Made by a program: the position numbers and the translations under genes
From: JAFGAS01 sp963809875
Lineage (GTDB): Bacteria > Desulfobacterota > Zymogenia > Zymogenales > Zymogenaceae
Length of the DNA: 64,000 nt
Reading direction: 5' to 3'
NCBI GenBank assembly: GCA_963809875.1
Contig: CAWELC010000012.1
Span: forward strand, 1-64,000
Part shown: piece by piece, positions 1-13,030 of the stretch
Numbering within the stretch: position 1 is the stretch's first letter
Layout of the letters: each line of letters begins with the position of its first letter
The notes under the pieces: generated by a model
The model's input: only the letters and a program-made list of their open reading frames with translations
Databases searched by the model: none
Told to the model about the DNA's origin: nothing

Positions 1-2349
1 GATAAATCCCTCTACCCCTTGAGAAAGAATTTCCTTTGCCTGGCCGTTCTCACTATATCCCGAGGAAACGATGACCTGTATTGCCGGGTTAATCTTCCGT
101 AATGCTTGAAGGGTTTCTTTGCCGCCGAACTTCGGCATAATGAGATCAAGGATTATCAGATCGATTGCGGTCTCCTGGTTGCGAAAGATTTCAATGCCAC
201 GTTGCCCGTCTTCTGCGGTGATGACCCGGTAACCGAGTTGCGTGAGAAAATCCCCCCACATTTCCCTGATCACCGGCTCGTCATCGATGATAAGGATAGT
301 GTCTTTGCCATGCGATCCGGTCGACTTCACTTTTTCCGAGGCCTTTTTAGACCTCTTTGTGGTGGGAAAATAGAGCTTAAAGGTAGTCCCTTTACCCATC
401 TCGCTGTCGACGGTTACCGTACCCTTATGGCTCTTTATGATTCCGTAGACCGTCGCAAGCCCCAGCCCCGTGCCGCCGCTCTGTCCCTTCGTGGTAAAGA
501 AAGGCTCAAAGATACGCTCCCGTATCTCGGGTGTTATCCCGATACCCGTATCGGTAATCGAGAGCACGACGAAATCTCCCTCCCGTATATCAGGATGGGT
601 CTTTACAAAATCTTTATCCAGTTTCTGGTTTGCGGTCTCGATAACCAGCTCGCCGCCGGACGGCATCGCGTCTCGTGCGTTTATGCACAGGTTCAAAAGG
701 CTTTGTTCAAGCTGACTGTTGTCTCCTTCAATCATCATGAGGTTCGGGTCGAGACGAGTATCTATTTCTATTGATTTGTCAAAGGTTCCCACGACCAGCG
801 GAAGGGCTTTCCTGACCACCTCGTTCAGATTCACATGGACGGGAATGTACTTCCCCGCCCGTGCGGTGTTGAGGAGCTGTCTGGTGAGCTCGGCCGCACG
901 GATCGTTCCCTGGTGGATGGTCTCCAGCGCTTTGTAGTCGGGATCGTCCTTCTTTCTTCGAGACATCAAAAACTCGGAATATCCCATGATACCCGTGAGG
1001 ATGTTATTAAAGTTATGTGCTATCCCACCCGCCAGAGAGACGATCGCCTCCATCTTCTGCGTCCGAATGAGCTGTTCTTCCATTTTCTTCTTGTCGGTGA
1101 TATCCCTCACGCTCCCCTGAACGCCCACGACCTTCCCGTTCTTATCCCTCCGGGGGACGACCGTTACCAGGGCATCAAACAGGGTCCCCTCCCGATTCTT
1201 CACCTGCACCTCGTAATCTTCCACGTATCCGTTTTCCAGGACCTTTCTGGTCAGCTCTTCCTTTTGTTCGGGATGGGCGTATAATTCGGCTATATTGAGA
1301 TTCTTAAACTCCGCTTTGGAATAGCCGAAGAACTTCTCGGCCGCATCGTTCATATCCAGGATTGTTCCATCCAGCGTCCGAATATACATGGGGTCCCGGG
1401 ACGTTTCGAAGACGCTCTTAAACTTCTCCTCTGATTCCCGAAGGGCCTCCTCGGCGCGCCTGCGCTCGGTTATGTCCCGGGCGAAATAGAGGATGGCCGG
1501 CTTTCCCTCCCAGGGGACGGAAACCGCGATGCCCTCGAACCACCTGATTTCGCCGTCCTTGGTGAAATATCGGAATTCGGAAGGGTAGGTTACGGGATCT
1601 CCTTCCATCTTCCTGAGGTATTCCTTTACGATCACTTCGCGGTCATCGGGATGGATCAGATCGACAAACGACTTCGTCCTCAGTTCCTTCAGCGTGTAGC
1701 CCGTCAGCTTTTCGGTCATGGGATTGGCGTACTGGAAGATAGTATCCGTAATGACGGCAATCGATTCCTGGGCATTCTCGATAAACTGGCGGTACTTCTC
1801 CTCGGAGACCCTGAGGGCTTCCTCGGCCCGCTTTCTTTTCGTGATGTTCCGTGCGATGCCGTGGACGTACGTCGGCTTTCCGGATTCGTTCAGAATAGGC
1901 CTGATGGAGAAAGAGTACCATCCGTAGCCGCCGTCCTTCCTCCTCGCCCTCATCTCGAACTCGAACGGCTGCCCGTCTCTCGCCTTTTCAGACGCCGTCA
2001 GGGCGACGCCGATATCGTCGGGATGGAGAAAGTCCTGGAAATTACGCAACAGGATCTCCTCCTCGGAAAATCCACTCTCCCTCAGCAGCGACCCGTTAAC
2101 CTCGAGGAAATGCCCTTCCATGTCCGTAAGGAAGATGAGATCAACGGCGTTTTCGATCAAGTCCCGGTATTTCGCCTCGCTCTGAACCAACGCTTCCTGG
2201 ATCTTCTTTTTTTCGGTGACGTCCCTGAAGGTGCCCTGGAACCCGACTACCGTATCGCCCTTATAGAGATTATTGACGTAGGCCTCTACGGTTCGCAGTT
2301 GCCCATCTTTCCTCGTGAAGTTATACGTGAGGTCCTTGATCGGTTCGCC
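1..2349 (-). CDS. Hybrid sensor histidine kinase, C-terminal part (PAS repeats-HisKA-HATPase-REC), truncated at the window edge
   Basis: This is the C-terminal continuation, in another frame, of the protein that starts at 4123. The minus strand is open from about 2349 to base 1. It encodes several PAS/PAC units, each followed by a typical 'DITE(R/K)' linker. A HisKA H-box follows (GGIAHNFNNI, His codon near 1015-1017). Next come an N-box (NLCINARDAMP, about 661-700), a G-box (ITDTGIGI, about 535-560) and a C-terminal receiver (IILDLIMPKFGG, phospho-Asp codon at 145-147). The receiver runs off the left edge with perhaps 20 residues missing. The family autophosphorylates on His and passes phosphate to the attached receiver. 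No transmembrane segment is seen, so it is probably cytoplasmic. The signal sensed is unknown. Confidence 0.85.
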
Positions 2350-4123
2350 GGCTGGAGTAAAGCCGACTATACGCTTTGAATAGCCTATCGGCAGTTTCAG
2401 GATCCATCACTTGGCGGTAGTTGAAGCCGATAATCTCATCACGGCCATACCCGGAGATCGTCTCGAAACCGCTGTTGACGTCGGTGAAGTTGCCCTTCAG
2501 ATCGGCCGTGAAGGCCGCTTCGATGGAATTGGCAAAAAGACCCCGATAACGCTCCTCCGATTCCCTGAGAGCTTCCTCGGCCCGTTTGTGCTCGGTGATG
2601 TCCTCGTAGGTACCCAGGACGCCGATAACCCTGTCTTCCAGGTCGCGCAGCGGCACCTTGCTCGTCTTGATCCAGATACGCCCGCCGTCGGGAGTATCCT
2701 GGGGCTCCTCGTAATTCAGCTTGGGCTGGCCGGTCGTGACGACCTCCCGGTCGTCCGCGCGGTAGAGGTCGGCCTGCCGGCGCCATACCAGGCTGTAATC
2801 GGTATCCCCGATGATATCCGCAGGGGACTGGCGGCCGGTATCCCGCGCAAAATTGAGGTTGCACCCGAGGTAGGTCGAGTCTACGTCCTTCCAAAAGAGA
2901 CGGACGGGAATGGTATCAATGATGAGTTGCAGCATTTTATTGGTTTCGGCGAGTTTACGCTCTTTTTCCCTGAGCTCCTCGTCCACCTTCTTGCGCTCGG
3001 TGATATCGCGGGTGATCCCGAGTATCTCGACGAGCGTTCCATCGGCGTCGCGCAGGGCGGCAAAGGTCGTCTCGGTCCAGATGGTGGAGCCGTCCTTGCA
3101 GTACTGCTCCATTTCGAGCCTGCGCATCCGGGAAGGATATTTCGTTTCTCTTGACTCGATCTCCATCTCCTCCCGGTATGCGGTCATCAATGCTTCCAGT
3201 GAAGCAGGGGTCATGATCTTATCGAGAGGCTGGGCCATCGCCTCCTCGACCGAGTAACCGCGCAGGCGCGTGACGGAGGGGCTGATATACGTGAATCTCA
3301 GGTCGGTGCCGGTGGTGAAGATGATGTCGTTGGCATTCTCCGCCAGCAGCCGGTAGCGCAACTCACTTTCCCGGAGCGCCTCCTGGGCCTTCATGCGCTC
3401 GGTGACTTCTCTTCCTATCCCGTGGGTTTCAATGATCCTGCCGTCTTTCCATACCACGCGTTCCTGGATTTCAAAGGCGTGAATGCTGCCGGCACTGTCG
3501 ATGAGATCGAATTCAAACGGGCCGATTTCCTCGCCTTTTACCTGGCGCCTGAATACCTCGGCCGCGCGAGCGAGCGATTGGGGTGTGAGGAAAGATGCGA
3601 AGCTCTTGCCGACTATTTCCTCTTTTTTCTGAAATCCGCCGATTCTTAAGATCTGATCGTTGGCGAACTTCATGTTTCCCTGCCCGTCGACGACGTAAAC
3701 GATGTCGTTGGTGTTCTCGATGACTTCACGGTAAAGCCTGTTGAGCTCGCTCTCCGATTCCTTCCTGTGCAGGGCGATTTCGATTGTCGCCTTCAATTCC
3801 GAGGGATTGACCGGTTTCAACAGGTACCCGTTGGCGCCGGTCTCTTTCGCACCGGCAATCAGCGCATCGTCCTGGTGGCCGGTGAGAAACACGATCGGCA
3901 TGTCCATCTCGCTGCGAATAAGATGAGCCGCCTTGATGCCGTCTATCCGGCCCGGCATAATAATATCCATGAGCACTATATCCGGGCGCAATTTCCTCGC
4001 CTTCCGGACGGCCTCGGCACCCGACACGGCCTTCCCGGCGACCGCGAATCCGAGCTCCCCAAGGATGTCCGTCAGCTGGGCGAGGATGAGCTTTGAGTCA
4101 TCCACGATCAGGATGCGCTTCAT
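2321..4123 (-). CDS. Hybrid sensor histidine kinase, N-terminal part (REC-PAS repeats), frame broken near 2350
   Basis: The protein begins with a receiver domain: acidic pair D8/D9, phospho-Asp D53 in LMDIIMPG, and Lys103 in LLKPV. Four PAS/PAC units follow at about residues 125-245, 255-375, 390-510 and 520-600, each ending in a 'DITE/EVTE' linker. The reading frame stops after SRLYSS, in the middle of a PAS domain. The same PAS resumes as GEPIKDLTYNF in the next frame if one C near 2349-2350 is ignored. The intact protein would be about 1,370 residues or more, with receivers at both ends. An N-terminal receiver suggests that it takes input from another kinase. No partner gene is adjacent; a second hybrid kinase lies just upstream. 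Confidence 0.85.
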   Translation of the reverse strand: MKRILIVDDSKLILAQLTDILGELGFAVAGKAVSGAEAVRKARKLRPDIVLMDIIMPGRIDGIKAAHLIRSEMDMPIVFLTGHQDDALIAGAKETGANGYLLKPVNPSELKATIEIALHRKESESELNRLYREVIENTNDIVYVVDGQGNMKFANDQILRIGGFQKKEEIVGKSFASFLTPQSLARAAEVFRRQVKGEEIGPFEFDLIDSAGSIHAFEIQERVVWKDGRIIETHGIGREVTERMKAQEALRESELRYRLLAENANDIIFTTGTDLRFTYISPSVTRLRGYSVEEAMAQPLDKIMTPASLEALMTAYREEMEIESRETKYPSRMRRLEMEQYCKDGSTIWTETTFAALRDADGTLVEILGITRDITERKKVDEELREKERKLAETNKMLQLIIDTIPVRLFWKDVDSTYLGCNLNFARDTGRQSPADIIGDTDYSLVWRRQADLYRADDREVVTTGQPKLNYEEPQDTPDGGRIWIKTSKVPLRDLEDRVIGVLGTYEDITEHKRAEEALRESEERYRGLFANSIEAAFTADLKGNFTDVNSGFETISGYGRDEIIGFNYRQVMDPETADRLFKAYSRLYSSRRTDQGPHV

Positions 4124-4673
4124 GGTAACCTCGGAAAGGAGAATGCGGGGAAAGAGAGCAGCGTATACCGATTTGAAGTGAATGCGCGATCGAGGACAGG
4201 CGAGTTTACTTCCTGCTGCATGTAGCTTGCCATATGAAGATTCAAATTAGAATATAGTGGTGACATACCGGCGCGCTCTCTGTATATCCGGTGAAAATGC
4301 GTTATGCTCAGCCTGCGCGTACGGCAAGGCTAGGCCGAATACTCTATTTCCGGTGGTACGCTCTTCCATAAGAGGAAACCGAGATTCTTAATGATAGTGA
4401 TTATCAGTTATTTGAGGGCTTTTTGTCAAGGTAAAAATTATAGTTATTATGGATTTTGTAAGAAGCATAAGTAAAGAAATAAATGAACCATATGCTTAAC
4501 TTTATTCAAACGTGTAACAAATCCTGTGCCTGTCAACCAAGGTTATTCATGCATAGTGGCCCACCAAGAGCATAAAGCCCGGTGCAGGGGGAGAAGGGTG
4601 TCTTCAGATGTGTGATATGCGAGTGGGATTCTTGGGACAAACCGTGGTTAACATGTATAATCGGCCGTACACG
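4124..4673. other. Intergenic region between two kinase genes
   Basis: No convincing gene is seen in these 550 bases. The stretch from about 4385 to 4530 is markedly AT-rich compared with the rest of the window. It probably carries the promoter of the kinase starting at 4123 and the 3' end of the transcript that stops at 4674. No clean terminator hairpin was identified. Confidence 0.5.
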
Positions 4674-7559
4674 CTAGTGCTCCAGCACCTCATCAAGCAG
4701 CGTATAGAGAGCTTCTATTCTAAATGGCTTTGCGATGTATTTGTTCTCGGTTAACTTGAGAAACACCTGAGTATCATCGTTCATCGTATCCCCGGTGATA
4801 AAGAGGATCCTTTTACCCATTCCGGGATAGTTGTTAACTATGTGGGCGTATAACTCCGTCCCCTCCATCCCCGGCATCTTAATGTCCATGATGATCGCGT
4901 CGAAGGATTCTTTCTCGATTAACGCCAGGGCCTCCTGCCCGGACGACGATGTTTTCACGATATGCCCGTTTGCGGACAGGACGGCCGAAAGGAGACCCCT
5001 GATGTGCTCCTCGTCATCGACAATAAGAATTCTCTTTCCGGTCAGCTCGGTTTTCTTCCCGATCACTACTTCCTTTTCCTTACGCCGACTGCCGACGACG
5101 GGGATGCTCACGATAAATTTCGCCCCCCTGCCCGGCGCGCTTTCCACGTCGATCCTCCCCCCGTGTTCTTCGATGATTCCGTAAGCCATGGAAAGGCCCA
5201 GCCCCGTGCCTTTCCCGACCTCCTTGGTGGTGAAAAAAGGGTCGAAGATTCTTTTGAGGTCTTCCTCCGCAATCCCCGGTCCGTCGTCCTCGAGCTCAAT
5301 AACCAGGGCGCCGTATTTTAGATAGGAACGAATGGCTAAAGACCCTCCCCTCTTGCCGCTCAGTGCGTCTTGTGCATTGTTAATGATGTTCGTAAAGACC
5401 TGCTGGAGCTGATACGGGTCGGCATACGTCGGCGGAAGGTCGCCGGCCAGGGACAGGCGGACGTCGATGTTGGACACCTTCAGGTTATACTCCCTCAGTT
5501 TATATGATTCCATGATGATCTCGTTGATGCTGGTCATCCTGCGTTCCTGTTTGTGGTTCCTGGCGAACGTCAGCATCCCGGTGATTATCTTTGCGGCCCT
5601 TTCGGATTCCTTGAGTATTACCTCCAGTGATTTGATGGAGTCGGCGGGCGTTGTCTTACGCAAGAGCAGAAACTCGGCATTCCCCATGATCGCCGTCAAC
5701 GGGTTGTTCAGCTCGTGGGCCACGCCTGATATCATGGTCCCCAGACCGGAAAGCTTTTCGGCCTGCATGAGCTGCTGTTCCAGTCCCCTCATCTGCGTAA
5801 TATCCCTTACGCTGCCCTGAAAACCGACAATGTTGCCCTCACTATCCGTCCTGACAACGATGTTGGCCAGAGCGTCTATCAGGGAGCCATCTTTTTTCTT
5901 GAGCTTGAGTTCGTAGTTCTCCACGTAGCCTCTTGCCTTCAGCTTCTCTATGAGGTCAGTCCTATCGTCAGGGTTATGATAGAAGTCCAGGATGCTCATC
6001 CCTCTTATTTCTTCATCGGAATAGCCAAAAAAGTCTTTTGCGGACATGTTATAGTCGATGATCTTGCCATCGGGCGATGAGATGTACATAAAGTCCCGCG
6101 AGGTCTCGAATACGTTCCGGAACTTCGCCTCGGATTCCCTCATTGCCTCCTCGGCCCGCTTGCGCTCGGTGATGTTCCTTCCGATGCCATGTATCTCCAC
6201 ACTACCGCCGCGATTCGTGATGTATTTCTCACTAACCTCAAAGACGCTTACTTCGTTGCCGGCTCCGCCAAGCTCGACTTCAAAGATCCTTTGTTTTTTC
6301 CCCGATCCCTGTTTCTCGAACAGATTTCTGAGATTGTTATATGATCGCGGGGTGACAATCTCCTTAAAGTTCTTCGGGTTGCGGTCGCCGCGGGAATAGC
6401 CGATGTATTGCCCGAGAGTGGTATTGACGTATTTAAGATTTCTGTTCGCGTCCAATACGTAGACGATATCGCCGATCTCTTCGACGTGCTCCCGGTAGCG
6501 TCGTTCAGACTCGCTCAGCTTTTCCTGGGCCTTCTTCTGCTCGGTCACGTCGCGCATCATAATCAGATGGCCGCACGGCAGGTCGTATCGATCGATCAGC
6601 GGATAGATATCGAAAGTGAAGGTGCGTGGCGTAGTACGCTCATCGGTGACTTCAAGGTGCTCTACCGAGAAGGAACTCGGGTGTGTCACCGACGGCGGCA
6701 ACGAACCGAGGAGCGATTCCGCGTTTCTCCCAACGTACCTATCCGTCACCCCGAAGAACCGACGCGCCGCCGGGTTCAGGTCGACAATCCTGTTTAGAGT
6801 ATCCAGCACGATCACTCCGTCGGTGATGTTCTCGATAAGGAGGTCCCGGGCAATGGGGACGATCTCGAACAACCGGGAACGAAAGATGCTCCAAAAATAA
6901 ATAAGACCGACGATCGTAAAAGAAAAGGGGGTGAGATCCATGCCCGGCACGGGGCTGTTGCCGGTGATGTAGATGAGATTACCCACCCACGGGACGGCGA
7001 CGCCCAGCATGAGCGGGACCGCTTGCTTCCGATAGAGACGTGGGTACTTGACGATTGACCGAACAAGGAGAAAGGAGCCCGCCAGGAGGGTTGCGTAGGA
7101 ATAGGAGATAACGACCCAGAACCAGGGCCCGTGATGATAGATCAGGAAGTCGCTTCGGACCGGCGATCCTGCTGTGACGCTGCTCCACAAAAGCCCGTGC
7201 CACTCGTTGGAGATGGCTGCCAGTATGGTAACTACCGGTATTAGCCAGAGCAGACCCATGGTCTTTCTGGTAATCCATCCGTCTTGACCGCTGAAACGCG
7301 CCGAAAAAAGGAGCCATAGGACCCCGACGGAAGCGATGCCGGTATATTCGAGTTTGGCGCAGAGTAGTTTTGCCCGGGTCTCCACCACCATCACTTCGAG
7401 GGCCTGGAAGAGAGTCCAGTCCACTATCGCCAGCATGAGAAACGCTAACGCGGCAGCCCCCGGGATAGCCCGGTGACGCCAGCAGAAGTAACAGGCTAGT
7501 GTCGCAAGAAGGGCATTGGCAAGATAGGCGACGGCGTATGGGGGGAGGTGCCAAGTCAT
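4674..7559 (-). CDS. Membrane-bound hybrid sensor histidine kinase (7TM-PAS-PAS-PAS-HisKA-HATPase-REC)
   Basis: The 961-residue protein opens with about seven hydrophobic segments (residues 8-228), resembling the histidine-kinase 7TM input domain. Three PAS domains follow at about 240-340, 352-465 and 475-590. The H-box is GVAHELNNPL with His615. The N-box is NIINNAQDAL (725-734), and the G boxes are DDGPGIAEE (758-766) and GKGTGLGLS. The C-terminal receiver has D848/D849, phospho-Asp D892 (IIMDIKMPG) and Lys944. All catalytic residues needed for autokinase and phosphorelay are present. It is transcribed in the same direction as the next kinase but 550 bases away, so probably independently. 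The ligand is unknown. Confidence 0.9.
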   Translation of the reverse strand: MTWHLPPYAVAYLANALLATLACYFCWRHRAIPGAAALAFLMLAIVDWTLFQALEVMVVETRAKLLCAKLEYTGIASVGVLWLLFSARFSGQDGWITRKTMGLLWLIPVVTILAAISNEWHGLLWSSVTAGSPVRSDFLIYHHGPWFWVVISYSYATLLAGSFLLVRSIVKYPRLYRKQAVPLMLGVAVPWVGNLIYITGNSPVPGMDLTPFSFTIVGLIYFWSIFRSRLFEIVPIARDLLIENITDGVIVLDTLNRIVDLNPAARRFFGVTDRYVGRNAESLLGSLPPSVTHPSSFSVEHLEVTDERTTPRTFTFDIYPLIDRYDLPCGHLIMMRDVTEQKKAQEKLSESERRYREHVEEIGDIVYVLDANRNLKYVNTTLGQYIGYSRGDRNPKNFKEIVTPRSYNNLRNLFEKQGSGKKQRIFEVELGGAGNEVSVFEVSEKYITNRGGSVEIHGIGRNITERKRAEEAMRESEAKFRNVFETSRDFMYISSPDGKIIDYNMSAKDFFGYSDEEIRGMSILDFYHNPDDRTDLIEKLKARGYVENYELKLKKKDGSLIDALANIVVRTDSEGNIVGFQGSVRDITQMRGLEQQLMQAEKLSGLGTMISGVAHELNNPLTAIMGNAEFLLLRKTTPADSIKSLEVILKESERAAKIITGMLTFARNHKQERRMTSINEIIMESYKLREYNLKVSNIDVRLSLAGDLPPTYADPYQLQQVFTNIINNAQDALSGKRGGSLAIRSYLKYGALVIELEDDGPGIAEEDLKRIFDPFFTTKEVGKGTGLGLSMAYGIIEEHGGRIDVESAPGRGAKFIVSIPVVGSRRKEKEVVIGKKTELTGKRILIVDDEEHIRGLLSAVLSANGHIVKTSSSGQEALALIEKESFDAIIMDIKMPGMEGTELYAHIVNNYPGMGKRILFITGDTMNDDTQVFLKLTENKYIAKPFRIEALYTLLDEVLEH

Positions 7560-7975
7560 AGTGTTCCCGAACTGTTCTCAGTTGCTCCGTCTTACCGGAA
7601 GACGGCCGCCTGGAACCGGAGATCCAGGAAATGCGAGATAAGAGACTACGCACGGTTACGAGCGCAGACGAGCATGGCGGAAGTCAGACCTTATAAGCGG
7701 TAGCAGGATGCGCCACATCCGGAGGGTCGCGCATGAGGGACCAGGGGATGTGCCTGAGCCATCTCAAATCCCCGAGCCGCTAACTTATATGATGTACTAC
7801 CGTAAAATACTATACAATTACTGTCCGCAATGTCAACACATTCTTGCAGCCCAAAGCAGCCGGTTTCCGTGACCTGCCCGATAGCAGAGCCGCTACGTAC
7901 GTTAGTCAATGCGCGTATTGTTAAGTTCCGAGATTCCGAAAGCCGGAGAATACGACGTGAGGAGTGGAAATGGAT
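7560..7975. other. Intergenic region between tRNA-Gln and kinase gene
   Basis: These 416 bases contain only short open frames without family resemblance, including a 72-codon one at 7691-7909 on the minus strand. The region probably holds the kinase promoter on the minus strand and the end of the tRNA transcript. No recognisable regulatory motif was found. Confidence 0.4.
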
Positions 7976-8049
7976 TGGCTGGGGGACGAGGATTTGAACC
8001 TCGGTTCACGGATCCAGAGTCCGCTGTCCTGCCGCTAGACGATCCCCCA
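7976..8049 (-). tRNA. tRNA-Gln (CTG anticodon), CCA end encoded
   Basis: Read on the minus strand, the sequence folds as a cloverleaf. The acceptor stem is TGGGGGA/TCCCCCA. The anticodon stem GCGGA/TCCGT encloses the loop CTCTGGA, giving anticodon CTG for codon CAG (Gln). The T arm contains GGTTCAAATCC. The discriminator is G at 7979, followed by encoded CCA (7978-7976). The weak U1-A72 pair is typical of bacterial tRNA-Gln. Confidence 0.93.
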
Positions 8050-8099
8050 GTCGTGCGTGAATCTTATATAAATAAGTCAAAAACGACGGGATGTCAACC

Positions 8100-9122
8100 C
8101 TATTCGAAGTATTTTTTAAGGTCGGCCGCGATTTTTTCGGGCAACTCGTCGGTGGCCGCCTCGCCCAGGATCACCTCGAAGTATGACTGGTCGTTTCGGG
8201 CGTAGGGCACAAACCGCGTGCGCACCAGCATCCTCACCAGCATCCGGTAGCTCTCGTGGCGGCCCGCCAGCGAATATATCCCGAGGTTGAAGCCGTTGTT
8301 GCCGGCGTCGCGCCAGTATTCTTCGACTGCCAGGATCCCCCGGGCCAGCGCCGACAGCTCATCGTCGGAAATGTCCCGGAAGTCCGACCTCTCCCCGAAA
8401 ACCGCCCAGACCTCCTTCTGTCCCTGCGGCGCGAAGGGGGCCATCCACGCGATATCGCCCGTGCGGGCGATGAAGCGCTCGCCCCGGGCTTCTTCCTCTT
8501 CTATTAGCTCGGTCCAGAAGGGGCGCCCCGTCCTCTCCAGAAAGCTCGCGGAGCAGTGGGCGATCTCCCGCAGGTAGTTGGTCGGGGTGACAAAGAGGTT
8601 GACCTGCAGATGGGGGTGAATGAGCGTCCCCCCGGAGGAGGGGAGGTAGTTCTGGGTGACGGCGGCATAGCGCACCGCGGGATCGACGTCAAAGACCCGT
8701 GCGATATATTGTCTCGCGTTGATAAGGGTATCCCGATAGAGGCGCTCGGTAAACTGCCCGATCTCGATAAAGTGAGCGGACGAAAAGGTCGAAACCGCGC
8801 TGTGACGTCCGTACGGCGACAGGTTCGGAAAAAGGATCGACTCCCCGAACGCGAACCTCCCCGTGGGGATGATCTCGGGGACGAACCGCGGAGTGGCCTC
8901 CAGGACCCGCCCGGGGCAAAAGGGGCAGGTTCCGGCGCTCTGTTGAACGTGAGCCCGGTAGGGGGGGTCGGAAAAATCGATCGGGGGTTCGCCGGTCCGT
9001 ACGGGTGTGATGCGGACGGTCCGGCCGGTCAGCGGGTCCGTCCTGATCTCGGTCGTAATCGTGACGGGGCGCGCCGCGCCGGGCGGGATGATCCGGGTCT
9101 CTTCCTCGCGCTTCTCAAACAC
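8100..9122 (-). CDS. Galactose-1-phosphate uridylyltransferase-like protein (GalT/HIT superfamily)
   Basis: This 340-residue protein has the landmarks of the GalT branch of the HIT fold. An N-terminal CPFC (C66, C69) matches the metal-binding pair. The motif HPHLQ (H169, H171, Q173) matches the catalytic HxHxQ, in which the second His forms the uridylyl intermediate. In classical GalT the fourth residue of this motif is usually Gly; here it is Leu. The family exchanges UMP between UDP-glucose and galactose-1-phosphate, but relatives act on other sugar-1-phosphates or adenylyl groups. No other Leloir gene is nearby, so substrate assignment is uncertain. It lies just downstream of a tiny membrane protein on the same strand. 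Confidence 0.75.
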   Translation of the reverse strand: MFEKREEETRIIPPGAARPVTITTEIRTDPLTGRTVRITPVRTGEPPIDFSDPPYRAHVQQSAGTCPFCPGRVLEATPRFVPEIIPTGRFAFGESILFPNLSPYGRHSAVSTFSSAHFIEIGQFTERLYRDTLINARQYIARVFDVDPAVRYAAVTQNYLPSSGGTLIHPHLQVNLFVTPTNYLREIAHCSASFLERTGRPFWTELIEEEEARGERFIARTGDIAWMAPFAPQGQKEVWAVFGERSDFRDISDDELSALARGILAVEEYWRDAGNNGFNLGIYSLAGRHESYRMLVRMLVRTRFVPYARNDQSYFEVILGEAATDELPEKIAADLKKYFE

Positions 9123-9203
9123 CGACTTCTCCTGCGTGGTTCAGTCCGGTAGCGCCCAACCCCGTTTCCGGGATCCGGCCCGTGGTCCGTACGAACGAGC
9201 CAC

Positions 9204-9380
9204 CTACGGGCCTTCGTGGCGACGGAAAACGAGGTATACGATCAACAAGGCGATCAGCGGGAGGTTGGCCGGTAAGAGATCGAGGCGGTTCTTGCCGATC
9301 TCCACCCAGAGGTTCATTCCGACCAAGGCGAGCATCACCAGAAACGGAAGCTCCGCCGTAATCCAGGTCGCGGCTTTCAT
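9204..9380 (-). CDS. Small membrane protein, 58 residues
   Basis: This short frame starts with ATG at 9380, preceded by a clear GGAGGAG ribosome binding site. It stops with TAG at 9204. The product has one or two hydrophobic segments (FLVMLALVGMNLWVEIG, and LPLIALLIVYLVF near the C-terminus) and a basic tail (RRHEGP). Its start codon overlaps the stop of the upstream gene in ATGA (9377-9380), which suggests translational coupling. I do not recognise the family. The good ribosome site and the overlap argue that it is real. Confidence 0.65.
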   Translation of the reverse strand: MKAATWITAELPFLVMLALVGMNLWVEIGKNRLDLLPANLPLIALLIVYLVFRRHEGP

Positions 9381-9709
9381 TTCGTCTCTCCTCCGGTTGT
9401 CATTGCGGCGGCGGATGGGGCGGGGGTCTTGCGTGTGTTCTCCTCAATGGCCAGGAAAAGCAGGATTATCTCGGAAAAGGAGTAGAGGGCGAGGAAGTGG
9501 ATGACGCCGAAGAAGAGCACGACGACCCAGACAAAGCCGGTCTCAAGCATGCCCATGGTGGGGGCGAGGGGCTGGCCGCCGGCAAGATTGACCGCGCTGA
9601 CGGCGGCCGCGATGAAGGGCGGGGCGATAAAGCTGCCGATCAGGATGATCCACGCCACTATCTTGATGACAACCGAAAAGAACCTCAGGAAACGGAATCT
9701 CTTTTCCAT
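9377..9709 (-). CDS. Small membrane protein, 110 residues
   Basis: This unrecognised protein has a basic N-terminus (MEKRFRFLRFF) and three hydrophobic stretches: about residues 13-38, 56-75 and 77-90. It ends in a polar tail rich in Thr, Ala and Gly. The layout suggests an inner-membrane protein with a short cytoplasmic tail. It overlaps the next small membrane gene by four bases (ATGA), so the two are probably co-translated. It lies about 40 bases downstream of carB on the same strand and may be read through from it. Function is unknown. Confidence 0.65.
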   Translation of the reverse strand: MEKRFRFLRFFSVVIKIVAWIILIGSFIAPPFIAAAVSAVNLAGGQPLAPTMGMLETGFVWVVVLFFGVIHFLALYSFSEIILLFLAIEENTRKTPAPSAAAMTTGGETK

Positions 9710-9751
9710 AGCTCCTCCTCACCGTCAAATCAGGATAAGGCCGGTCTCGGG

Positions 9752-13027
<3,276 letters not shown>

Positions 13028-13030
13028 GGA

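Noticed and set aside
7691..7909. 72-codon minus-strand frame upstream of the kinase
   Set aside because: It has no ribosome site and no family resemblance, and the composition is unlike its neighbours.
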